IMG/VR virus record: IMGVR_UViG_3300025401_001154
Coordinates: 1-24,189 of that record
Reading direction: 5' to 3' (one strand)
Length of the DNA stretch: 24,189 nucleotides
DNA from: a virus
The notes beneath the pieces were generated by a model, which searched no databases, had not been told where the DNA came from, and saw only the letters and a program-made list of their open reading frames with translations. The first letter of the stretch is position 1; every line of letters begins with the position of its first letter. Below are positions 12,424 to 17,440 of the stretch, in pieces. The position numbers and the translations under genes are program-made.

Positions 12424-12501
12424 TGGTGACGCATGAGGGAGTCGAACCCTCTTTATGTCGGAGTGAAGTTCCGCTGACCCAACCACTTAGCCGTATGCGC
12501 C
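12424..12501 (-). tRNA. tRNA-Glu(TTC), copy 2, with C33
   Basis: CCA encoded, acceptor GGCGCAT/ATGCGTC, T-arm GAGGG-TTCGACT-CCCTC, D-arm nearly identical to Glu copy 1. Anticodon arm GCGGA-ACTTCAC-TCCGA: UUC preceded by C33 instead of the near-universal U33, and a G-A at the stem base. It may be impaired or altered. Confidence 0.75.
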
Positions 12502-12512
12502 ATTTAAACAAT

Positions 12513-12580
12513 CTTGGGAACGGTTTCAGCATAACCTGTATTCCGCCCAAGCAGTCAGTTGGCGCTCTTAGGACCAATGA
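12513..12580. ncRNA. hairpins in tRNA spacer
   Basis: CTTGGG (12513-12518) with CCCAAG (12546-12551), containing GGTT/AACC; then GTCA-g-TTGG with CCAATGAC (12553-12580). First of three structured elements in the 400-nt spacer 12502-12905, which holds no protein gene I can support. Confidence 0.35.
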
Positions 12581-12596
12581 CCAATTCTTAAACTAC

Positions 12597-12708
12597 TTTG
12601 AAGAACACTGTGGAATCGTCATTCCCTAATATTATTGGATTCGAACCAATCGCTCGCCATCACAGGCAGGAAGTCACCGATGCTTCTCAATATTCAGTAT
12701 TCATCAAA
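12597..12708 (-). ncRNA. structured RNA, UUCUUC-helix family member 4, with tRNA-like core
   Basis: TTTGA-a-GAA-c-ACTG (12597-12610) pairs with CAGT-a-TTC-a-TCAAA (12695-12708). The core on the minus strand has T-arm ATTGG-TTCGAAT-CCAAT, acceptor AATATT/AATATT, D-arm GAAG-CATCGGTGA-CTTC and a TGCC/GGCG arm with a 6-nt loop, plus a 3' hairpin GGAAT/ATTCC. No CCA. Confidence 0.55.
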
Positions 12709-12719
12709 ACAGTCTTATA

Positions 12720-12808
12720 TTTCAAGGGAGTCCTTTGAATACGGCCCATATCTCCGTACCGTAAGGTCCTAGCTCACAAAGTCTAGAGTCGCAGGAACTC
12801 CCTTGAAA
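12720..12808. ncRNA. 89-nt structured element with 15-bp closing helix
   Basis: TTTCAAGGGAGT (12720-12731) is the exact inverse of ACTCCCTTGAAA (12797-12808). CCT/AGG continues the helix past one bulged A. Inside ACGG-N9-CCGT and CTAG/CTAG. No coding potential. Orientation unknown. Confidence 0.55.
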
Positions 12809-12819
12809 CAATTTCTAAT

Positions 12820-12897
12820 CAACAATGTCAAAGAATAGAGAGTCTCTTTCGTCGCTCTCTATGAACCCACAATAGCGTGATGATTGGGGTATGTCAA
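12820..12897 (-). promoter_or_regulatory. sigma-70 promoter with conserved downstream hairpin
   Basis: TTGACA (12892-12897), 17 nt, TATTGT (12869-12874). Downstream RNA has ATAGAGAG/CTCTCTAT (8 bp) and then CTTTGACATTGTTG, the same 14-mer as at 5608-5683. It points into the structured elements at 12597-12808 and tRNA-Glu copy 2. Confidence 0.55.
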
Positions 12898-12910
12898 GCA
12901 CTATTTTTTA

Positions 12911-13351
12911 TTATTTTACAATTTTTACTTGATATCCAAGCAATGCTTCAATTTCTGCAATGGTAAGTTCTTGGACAGCGGTGGTTCTGCGTTTATGGTC
13001 TGCTTGTGTCACATGGACATCATTCAGATACCAGAACTTGGAGCCATCTGCCCGTTCAATAGCAGGTCCATCTTCGCGATGGAGTTTGTTATTCAGCCAC
13101 CATTCCTTGGTACCATCTGCACGTTCAATAGCAGGTCCATCTTCGCGATGGAGCTTGTCATTCAGATACCACCACTTGGAACCATCTGCATATTCAATGG
13201 CAGGTCCATCCTCGCGATGGAGATTGTCATTTAGATACCACCACTTGGAACCATCTGAGTATTCAGCAGCAGGTCCATCTTCGCGATGGAGTTTGTTCTT
13301 CAGATACCATTCACAACCACCTGCCCAAACGTTAACGGTATATTCAATCAT
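12911..13351 (-). CDS. LHREDGPA-repeat protein
   Basis: Preferred start ATG 13351 (MIEYTVNVWAGGCEWYLKNK) with AAGGAACATGAA upstream; the frame extends further 5' without an SD. About 146 aa with five ~23-residue repeats of the form LHREDGPAIE-ADGSK-WYLN-K, a beta-hairpin repeat related in style to MORN repeats and seen in phage and giant-virus proteins. The tail after the repeats is helical (ELTIAEIEALLGY). The repeats suggest a binding surface; function unknown. The sigma-70 promoter at 13392-13420 is its likely driver. Confidence 0.75.
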   Translation of the reverse strand: MIEYTVNVWAGGCEWYLKNKLHREDGPAAEYSDGSKWWYLNDNLHREDGPAIEYADGSKWWYLNDKLHREDGPAIERADGTKEWWLNNKLHREDGPAIERADGSKFWYLNDVHVTQADHKRRTTAVQELTIAEIEALLGYQVKIVK

Positions 13352-13391
13352 TTCATGTTCCTTTTTGGGAATGTTGCTCTCTATGAAAAGT

Positions 13392-13420
13392 GTTCTACCT
13401 ACCATATACGATAATGTCAA
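13392..13420 (-). promoter_or_regulatory. sigma-70 promoter for the repeat protein
   Basis: TTGACA (13415-13420), 17 nt, TAGAAC (13392-13397), about 35 nt before the ATG at 13351. Confidence 0.5.
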
Positions 13421-13430
13421 GCATAAAATT

Positions 13431-13808
13431 TCAGTTTAGTAAATTTTCTTTTCTGCAATATACACTTTCACTGTAATATCCATTTGACTCACCAAGGAAC
13501 CGAATATCCACATACCCCTTAAAAGTTGCGAATTTGTAAAAGGTCCAAGTATAACTTTCAGCACTACACGTGCCGGGGTCATCAAAATTGCTTTCTTCGT
13601 GGGATATCAATAACGGAAGCCCTTCAAGGTCTTCAATGTCACCAATAATTTCTTCAACACGAACGTCTTCGCAACAGTCCTGATCATGATAAAGTGTATA
13701 TCGCACTGTTTCGTTTTCAAAAATTACTTCGGTTCCAGTAGAATATACATTTTTAAATAAATGTCCAACCATTTCGGAAACATTCACGTGTGTATCATTC
13801 CATCCCAT
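13431..13808 (-). CDS. conserved phage protein, DUF7448-like, 125 aa
   Basis: Start ATG 13808 with AAAGGAAAAGTT upstream. The frame continues 31 codons further into the tRNA gene at 13829, which is not coding. The core YHDQDCCEDVRVEEIIGDIE, then DLEGLPLLISHEES and TWTFYKFATFKGYVDIRFLG and SNGYYSESV, matches a small family common in phages (I believe DUF7448). The function is unknown; the paired Cys and acidic residues might bind metal. It lies 20 nt after the tRNA CCA. Confidence 0.65.
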   Translation of the reverse strand: MGWNDTHVNVSEMVGHLFKNVYSTGTEVIFENETVRYTLYHDQDCCEDVRVEEIIGDIEDLEGLPLLISHEESNFDDPGTCSAESYTWTFYKFATFKGYVDIRFLGESNGYYSESVYCRKENLLN

Positions 13809-13828
13809 AACTTTTCCTTTGTATAATG

Positions 13829-14014
13829 TGGTGAGGGCGACCAGATTCGAACTGGCAAAGGCTGTTACTAGAGCATTACCAATAGCCGACATCAGGTTCA
13901 AAGACTGCCGCGAGTCTACAAAAAATACCCCTAGTCACTTACGAACAGTCCCGGATTTTACTCCAATCGTTCCTTACTTTAACGACGCGTATACCTTATT
14001 TCCGCTACGCCCTC
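13829..14014 (-). tRNA. tRNA gene with a ~107-nt insertion in the anticodon loop
   Basis: CCA encoded; acceptor GAGGGCG/CGCCCTC perfect; D-arm GCG-N13-CGC with GG; T-arm GCCAG-TTCGAAT-CTGGT; 5-nt variable loop CCTTT. TCGTT (13981-13985) can pair with AACAG (13862-13866) with one C-A mismatch. The 114 nt between them contain TCGTT/AACGA, GGGACTG/CAGTCTT and GGCT/AGCC stems. If the loop is rebuilt from its 3' edge the anticodon would be CUA, reading UAG. This is weak and may be chance; identity is not assigned. Confidence 0.5.
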
Positions 14015-14021
14015 ATAAACT

Positions 14022-14098
14022 TGGTGGCCCCATCGGGACTCGAACCCGGTTCTCCAGCTTGAGAGACTAGTGTCCTAACCATGTCAGACGCTGGGGCC
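14022..14098 (-). tRNA. tRNA-Glu(CTC)
   Basis: CCA encoded, acceptor GGCCCCA/TGGGGCC, anticodon arm CTAGT-CTCTCAA-GCTGG with G-U pairs, T-arm CCGGG-TTCGAGT-CCCGA. Confidence 0.9.
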
Positions 14099-14106
14099 AT
14101 TAAACT

Positions 14107-14178
14107 TGGTGGAGATGATGAGAATTGAACTCACAAAGTCCGCACTGCCAGCGCAAACCCCGTCCCAACGGCATCCCC
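14107..14178 (-). tRNA. short tRNA, probably Ala(GGC), with reduced D-arm
   Basis: CCA encoded, acceptor GGGGATG/CATCTCC, T-arm GTGAG-TTCAATT-CTCAT. The anticodon arm TTGCG-CTGGCAG-TGCGG (three G-U pairs) gives GGC. Only 72 nt; no stable D-stem can be formed in CCGTTGGGACGGGG. Either degenerate or a minimal tRNA. Confidence 0.6.
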
Positions 14179-14186
14179 GATTATTA

Positions 14187-14276
14187 TGGCGGAAACGGTG
14201 AGATTTGAACTCACGATACCTTTCGGTATGCTACATTTCGAATGTAGTGTAATAAACCAGACTCTACCACGTTTCC
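14187..14276 (-). tRNA. tRNA-Ser(CGA)
   Basis: CCA encoded, acceptor GGAAACG/CGTTTCC, anticodon arm CTACA-TTCGAAA-TGTAG, variable arm TACC-GAAA-GGTA, T-arm GTGAG-TTCAAAT-CTCAC, G73. Same anticodon stem as Ser(GGA) at 15108. Confidence 0.95.
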
Positions 14277-14454
14277 ACAATTTCCATCACGATTTGTAAA
14301 TATTTGGTAGTTTGCTGATCGTATACAGGTTTGATCATCGTTTTTTCCATCTACCTAACGTGTTGGGTGAGTGGCCGCACCTCATATGCAGTCCTCTGTA
14401 TTTTCATCCTGTCCCTCCACTTTTAAACTCGCGAGGGGATTGACTCCCCTCTTC

Positions 14455-14487
14455 CTTTGATGAATTGATGTGCAATATTCATCAAAG
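14455..14487 (-). repeat. 11-bp hairpin with the TTTGATGAA motif
   Basis: CTTTGATGAAT (14455-14465) pairs perfectly with ATTCATCAAAG (14477-14487). The 5' arm equals the 5' arm consensus of the UUCUUC-helix family but here fully paired. Upstream GAGGGG-N7-CCCCTC (14433-14451) is a second hairpin. No gene is seen in 14277-14501. Confidence 0.45.
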
Positions 14488-14501
14488 AGTATTAGTAAAA
14501 T

Positions 14502-14640
14502 TGGTGGCAGGACAACTCCTCAACCTCAATTAGACATATACAGACTCGCGAAGTCCTTCAGTACGAATGAAGTATCATTAGAACTACCTTTAAAATAAAG
14601 GGTTTAGACAATGTTAACTAGTATAGTCCAAATTCCTGCC
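14502..14640 (-). ncRNA. 139-nt RNA with tRNA acceptor stem and encoded ACCA end
   Basis: GGCAGGA/TCCTGCC is a perfect 7-bp acceptor followed by A and CCA, exactly as in the neighbouring tRNAs. The interior is not a cloverleaf: GGAC-N16-GTCT, ACC(c)TTT-N5-AAAGGT, CTTCA/TGAAG and GACT/AGTC. No TTCGA-type T-loop. Either a tRNA gene filled with foreign sequence or a novel tRNA-ended RNA. It lacks the tag frame and T-arm expected of tmRNA. Confidence 0.5.
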
Positions 14641-14694
14641 GTTTTTGGTGAAGCTATTATCATTTATTATACATTTGATCTTAATTACAAGAAT

Positions 14695-14787
14695 TTAAAA
14701 ATGATGGTCTCTGTCATAATGCATTTCGCTTAGAACAAATGGTGTTAGCATTGCCACACAAATTATTAAGCCCGTGAGAATATACAT
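14695..14787 (-). CDS. 30-aa membrane peptide
   Basis: ATG at 14785-14787, stop TAA at 14695-14697. AAAGGAG lies 6 nt before the ATG, and a TATAAATA late promoter at 14810-14817. The peptide MYILTGLIICVAMLTPFVLS followed by a short charged tail (EMHYDRDHHF) is one transmembrane helix. Candidate roles are lysis timing or superinfection exclusion; unknown. Confidence 0.55.
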   Translation of the reverse strand: MYILTGLIICVAMLTPFVLSEMHYDRDHHF

Positions 14788-14809
14788 AATAATCTCCTTT
14801 ATATTACAT

Positions 14810-14817
14810 TATTTATA
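14810..14817 (-). promoter_or_regulatory. late promoter TATAAATA
   Basis: Exact octamer on the minus strand, 23 nt before the 30-aa gene. AATAAT can pair with ATTATT on the other side of the SD, so the masking design may be used here too. Confidence 0.55.
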
Positions 14818-14866
14818 CAAAAATATCACATTTTAACAAAAGTGTAACAATTGTAATTAGCAATAA

Positions 14867-14944
14867 TGGTCTAGGTGAAGAGACTTGAACTCCCATGATG
14901 CCCTCGCCCCAAACGAGGTGGCTTACCAATTAGCCCACACCTAG
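14867..14944 (-). tRNA. tRNA-Pro(TGG), copy 2
   Basis: CCA encoded, acceptor CTAGGTG/CACCTAG, anticodon arm CCTCG-TTTGGGG-CGAGG, T-arm TGGGA-GTTCAAG-TCTC with D-arm GGGCTAATTGGTAAGCC. Confidence 0.9.
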
Positions 14945-14953
14945 ATAAAAAAT

Positions 14954-15102
14954 ATGCAGTTTAGGTGGATGGGACTCGAACCCATAAATGCCAGAGATAG
15001 TCACATACTCTGAAAAATCCGGTTTCAGGGTATCAGTGACAATTTCCCTTTAGCCAGATGTGTATACCTTTCCACCACCGGTATCTTTCGTCTAAACTGC
15101 AT
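14954..15102 (-). ncRNA. tRNA-like RNA enclosed in an 11-bp helix
   Basis: ATGCAGTTTAG (14954-14964) is the exact inverse of CTAAACTGCAT (15092-15102). Inside on the minus strand: GGTGG/CCACC as short acceptor, T-arm ATGGG-TTCGAGT-CCCAT, D-like GTG-N10-CAC, and a long hairpin of GTCAC/GTGAC stacked on ATACTCTGAAA/TTTCAGGGTAT. No CCA. Same design as 4681-4831. Confidence 0.55.
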
Positions 15103-15107
15103 AATTC

Positions 15108-15198
15108 TGGCGGAGTCGGTGGGATTCGAACCCACGGTACCCTGTTAGGGTACGCTACATTTCCAATGTAGTACCATCGGCCTCTCGGTCACGACTCC
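15108..15198 (-). tRNA. tRNA-Ser(GGA)
   Basis: CCA encoded, acceptor GGAGTCG/CGACTCC, anticodon arm CTACA-TTGGAAA-TGTAG, variable arm GTACCCT/AGGGTAC, T-arm GTGGG-TTCGAAT-CCCAC, G73. Confidence 0.95.
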
Positions 15199-15202
15199 GT
15201 TA

Positions 15203-15447
15203 TATGGCGGCTCCATTTGTTTTTCTCCGTTGTTCCTGATTATGGAAGTCAGAACCAGCATGATGGAGCCATAAGATTGGAGCCAGGAGGAGCCGTATGT
15301 TCGTCGCAGCATACGCGATGGCCCGTACCCGGCATAATAATATCTATGTCACATTGCGACGAAAACATAGATTTCAAAATGAAGCAGCGGCAACGATTCA
15401 TTCGTCACTATTTGGTGCACCAAATATTGGTGTCACTCGCCGCCATA
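15203..15447. ncRNA. 245-nt structured RNA closed by TATGGCGGC/GCCGCCATA
   Basis: TATGGCGGC (15203-15211) is the exact inverse of GCCGCCATA (15439-15447). Inside: GGCTCCAT/ATGGAGCC (15209-15270, competing with the closing helix by 3 nt), CGTATG/CATACG, ATCTATGT/ACATAGAT, GCGGC/GCCGC and the 18-nt palindrome TATTTGGTGCACCAAATA. Frames in this stretch lack an SD and cut across the helices, so I do not call a gene. It lies between tRNA-Ser(GGA) and tRNA-Val(GAC). Confidence 0.6.
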
Positions 15448-15450
15448 GAC

Positions 15451-15525
15451 TGGTGCATCCTGATGGTTTCGAACCAACGACCTTCTGCGTGTCGAGCAGA
15501 TGCGCTACCACTGCGCTAAGGATGC
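15451..15525 (-). tRNA. tRNA-Val(GAC) with C33
   Basis: CCA encoded, acceptor GCATCCT/AGGATGC, anticodon arm TCTGC-TCGACAC-GCAGA, T-arm GTTGG-TTCGAAA-CCATC. Position 33 is C, not U. It shares the arm TCTGC/GCAGA with Val(TAC). Confidence 0.85.
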
Positions 15526-15526
15526 G

Positions 15527-15748
15527 TTAGGCGCGCAAACGAAAAATAAATTTGATGATAAATCCGATGACGATACATGTAACACCTGTCACCAAAATGG
15601 CAAGTGGAATCTGATTGTGGGTTGCGAGAAAATGAACCCACAATCCCAAACCACCAAGTGCACCTGCAACTAAGATGGAGACACCAAGAATGATCAGGGC
15701 TATGCCAAGCATTCTGCCATACGGATTAATAAGATTAAAGTCTATCAT
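15527..15748 (-). CDS. small membrane protein with two TM helices, 73 aa
   Basis: Preferred start ATG 15748 (MIDFNLINPYGRM); an earlier in-frame ATG at 15763 overlaps the promoter. Two hydrophobic helices: MLGIALIILGVSILVAGALG and PLAILVTGVTCIVIGFIIKF, joined by a short loop (WVHFLATHNQI). GATAAATA lies directly before, with only GTTTC between it and ATG and no SD, so the late mRNA should be leaderless. Function unknown; it ends one base before tRNA-Val. Confidence 0.65.
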   Translation of the reverse strand: MIDFNLINPYGRMLGIALIILGVSILVAGALGGLGLWVHFLATHNQIPLAILVTGVTCIVIGFIIKFIFRLRA

Positions 15749-15753
15749 GAAAC

Positions 15754-15761
15754 TATTTATC
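15754..15761 (-). promoter_or_regulatory. late promoter GATAAATA abutting the ATG
   Basis: With T4 spacing (octamer at about -13 to -6) transcription would begin at or next to the A of ATG 15748. Confidence 0.55.
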
Positions 15762-15778
15762 ATTTAACGCACTGAATT

Positions 15779-15852
15779 TGGCGTACCCTGTAGGAGTCGA
15801 ACCCACGCTAACTGGGTTGGAACCAGTCGTGCTACCGTAACACTTAGAATAC
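15779..15852 (-). tRNA. tRNA-Trp(CCA), copy 2
   Basis: CCA encoded, acceptor GTATTCT/AGGGTAC, anticodon arm ACTGG-TTCCAAC-CCAGT, T-arm GTGGG-TTCGACT-CCTAC, G73. Diverged from copy 1 mainly in the stems, with compensating pairs, so both look functional. Confidence 0.92.
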
Positions 15853-15859
15853 ATTAAAC

Positions 15860-15950
15860 TGGCTGACTTAGCAGGACTCGAACCTGCATACCCCTTTCGG
15901 GGAATACACGGCGTTAACAGCGCCGCCTCTTACCATTAGAGTATAAGCCA
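15860..15950 (-). tRNA. tRNA-Asn(GTT) with expanded variable arm
   Basis: CCA encoded, acceptor TGGCTTA/TAAGTCA, D-arm CTCTAATGGTAAGAG, anticodon arm CGGCG-CTGTTAA-CGCCG, T-arm GCAGG-TTCGAGT-CCTGC, G73. The variable region is about 21 nt with CCCC-GAAA-GGGG, a feature of Ser/Leu/Tyr tRNAs. G73 plus a long arm resembles SerRS identity, so the charged amino acid is uncertain. Confidence 0.8.
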
Positions 15951-15955
15951 ATGAT

Positions 15956-16091
15956 ATATCAGATGTCCTTTCGGCAAAAGTCCTAGCCTCCATCTATCTT
16001 TTCACGTTTTTCAACGCACTGGCTATTCGAGGACTACTCCTTAGATGATGCATGTTATCCTAGATGCGGATTATAGCAACATTTCCGATAT
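15956..16091. ncRNA. structured spacer element
   Basis: ATATC-ag-ATGT (15956-15966) pairs with ACAT-ttcc-GATAT (16079-16091); inside AGTCCT/AGGACT. No coding potential. Weaker than the other closed elements. Confidence 0.35.
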
Positions 16092-16098
16092 TTTAAAC

Positions 16099-16199
16099 TG
16101 GTGTGAGAGGATGGATTCGAACCATCAGGCATCCGGATTTCAAACCTGCCTCGCACCGTGCGCTACGAACTGTCATTACGCGTTAGACAGTCACCTCAC
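16099..16199 (-). tRNA. tRNA-like gene with an extra hairpin; anticodon unclear
   Basis: CCA encoded, acceptor GTGAGG/CTCTCAC (last pair lost), T-arm GATGG-TTCGAAT-CCATC. Directly after the acceptor is ACTGTC-N11-GACAGT, then CGCA-CGG-TGCG, then GGCA-GG-N8-CC-gga-TGCC. The last loop TTTGAAAT could read UGA (Ser) or GAA (Phe). The 6-bp hairpin at the position 8-9 junction looks like an insertion. Confidence 0.45.
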
Positions 16200-16206
16200 A
16201 TAAAAC

Positions 16207-16273
16207 TGGGGTGATTGACGGGTATCGAGCCCGCAACTCCGGATTCACAATCCAGCATGTATCCATTAACACC
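16207..16273 (-). tRNA. tRNA-His(GTG) lacking a D-arm
   Basis: Anticodon arm CTGGA-TTGTGAA-TCCGG, T-arm GCGGG-CTCGATA-CCCGT, C73 and CCA with a G at -1, the His identity signature. Only about 10 nt lie between the acceptor strand and the anticodon arm, so no D-arm can form, and the acceptor has mismatches. Probably a decayed or minimal His tRNA. Confidence 0.65.
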
Positions 16274-16290
16274 TCAACCACCATAAAATC

Positions 16291-16367
16291 TGGTGGACCC
16301 GCTCGGACTTGAACCGAGAACTTACCGCTTAAAAGGCGGTTACTCTGACCTATTGAGTTACGGGTCC
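16291..16367 (-). tRNA. tRNA-Lys(TTT)
   Basis: CCA encoded, acceptor GGACCCG/CGGGTCC, anticodon arm ACCGC-CTTTTAA-GCGGT, T-arm CTCGG-TTCAAGT-CCGAG. Confidence 0.95.
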
Positions 16368-16464
16368 GTAAAACTCTCAATATCGGCTGCAGACTGAACT
16401 TAATCAGTCATTCTTTGGCGAGGGTTTGTTAGCCCTTCTTTAAACGTATACTACGTACCGTTTA

Positions 16465-16887
16465 TCAAATGTCAAGATGTTTTTTGGCATTCTCAATATA
16501 ATCTTTAATGCGCTTGCTACCGATAGGATTCATAGAGTGAACCGTATATTCCGGAAACTTGATGCCATTGTCTGCACAATAGTCAACAAGCCACTTAGCG
16601 CAATCATATCCGGTCTTTTCCCGACCATAGTCATAATCAGACACTTGTGCAGCAACTCCAAACAGCAACTGACCAGTGCTATTTTGTTGGCAATCCCTTA
16701 GCATATGCTGATAGTGAGCATCGGCAAGGTCATGGTCAAACGTTACAAAAACTGGAACACCATGTTGACTGATGTGGTTTACAAACTGATCGTAATTACG
16801 AACAACTTCATAGATAGCACTTGGAAGTGCAACCCATGTTACTTGTCCGGGAGAACGTTCGTCGTCAAGAAAAAGATGGTAACTCAT
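16465..16887 (-). CDS. cyclic-phosphate-processing receiver-like (cREC) protein
   Basis: 140 aa starting MSYHLFLDDERSPGQVTWVA. The LFLDDER motif, then VFVTFDHDLAD (about residues 45-56), then KTGYDCAKWLVDYC and the closing VHSMNPIGSKRIKDYI are the marks of a small receiver-like family annotated as cyclic-phosphate processing receiver domain proteins. The acidic pocket (DDE, D of FDHD) is intact. A role in phage handling of cyclic or terminal phosphates is inferred from the family name only. The sigma-70 -10 box ends 7 nt before the ATG, so the mRNA is near leaderless. Confidence 0.65.
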   Translation of the reverse strand: MSYHLFLDDERSPGQVTWVALPSAIYEVVRNYDQFVNHISQHGVPVFVTFDHDLADAHYQHMLRDCQQNSTGQLLFGVAAQVSDYDYGREKTGYDCAKWLVDYCADNGIKFPEYTVHSMNPIGSKRIKDYIENAKKHLDI

Positions 16888-16894
16888 GTCGTGT

Positions 16895-16922
16895 ACCCTA
16901 TCAGATGGTGAAACAATGTCAA
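16895..16922 (-). promoter_or_regulatory. sigma-70 promoter immediately before ATG
   Basis: TTGACA (16917-16922), 16 nt, TAGGGT (16895-16900). The predicted start site falls 1-2 nt before ATG 16887. AGGG in the -10 could act as SD only for longer read-through RNA. Confidence 0.5.
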
Positions 16923-16931
16923 GTGTTGAAA

Positions 16932-17008
16932 TGGTGCAACCAATAGGCTTCGAACCTATAACCTTCGGTTTCGTAGACCGATGCTCTATCCAGTTGAGCT
17001 ATGGCTGC
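16932..17008 (-). tRNA. tRNA-Arg(ACG)
   Basis: CCA encoded, acceptor GCAGCCA/TGGTTGC, anticodon arm TCGGT-CTACGAA-ACCGA, T-arm ATAGG-TTCGAAG-CCTAT. A34 must be converted to inosine by host TadA to read CGU/CGC/CGA. Confidence 0.94.
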
Positions 17009-17024
17009 GTTATGCGTTTGATCA

Positions 17025-17309
17025 TTAATATGAAGGTCTATAATATTCTTCACCTTCATATATTGTAATTCTATTTTTTCGTAATGCATTTTCTAGTTGT
17101 GCATGGTACCTATATCGCTGAATATTTCCCTTACCAAGATCAGCAACATATAAACCGTTAGACGATTTAAATACTTGAGCAACATTAAATCCAGTTCTGG
17201 ACGAAAATACAGCAACTATATCTTCATCAACTGACCAATCTGGAAGTTTATGTCCAAATATCATACTGTCATCATCTTTGTTCAAATTTTCAACTTCATC
17301 AATTCTCAT
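17025..17309 (-). CDS. small hypothetical phage protein, 94 aa
   Basis: MRIDEVENLNKDDDSMIFGH... from ATG 17309 with AGGGAAATGAC upstream and ATTAAATA (17333-17340) as a possible weak late promoter. Mixed alpha/beta, acidic N-terminus, basic QRYRYHAQLENALRKNR segment near the C-terminus. No family recognised. Confidence 0.65.
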   Translation of the reverse strand: MRIDEVENLNKDDDSMIFGHKLPDWSVDEDIVAVFSSRTGFNVAQVFKSSNGLYVADLGKGNIQRYRYHAQLENALRKNRITIYEGEEYYRPSY

Positions 17310-17355
17310 GTCATTTCCCTATGGATATCATGTATTTAATGAAATTTAGTAAATT

Positions 17356-17432
17356 TGGTAGTCCCTGAGGGATTCGAACCCCCGACATCCTGTTTCGAAG
17401 ACAGGCGCTCTAATCCACTGAACTAAGGGACT
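17356..17432 (-). tRNA. tRNA-Arg(TCG)
   Basis: CCA encoded, acceptor AGTCCCT/AGGGACT, anticodon arm CCTGT-CTTCGAA-ACAGG, T-arm CGGGG-TTCGAAT-CCCTC. Confidence 0.94.
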
Positions 17433-17440
17433 ATTAAAGG

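Noticed and set aside
14502-14640. tmRNA
   Set aside because: It has an acceptor stem and CCA, but no T-arm with TTCGA, no G-U at the expected third acceptor pair, and no tag-like reading frame.
15217-15530. Two overlapping plus-strand frames of 77-100 codons
   Set aside because: They cross long inverted repeats and tRNA-Val, have no SD and no coding-like composition.
16183-16380. 65-codon minus-strand frame
   Set aside because: It is translated tRNA-Lys and tRNA-His sequence (SNRLLSGKFSVQVRAGPP is typical of tRNA read as protein).
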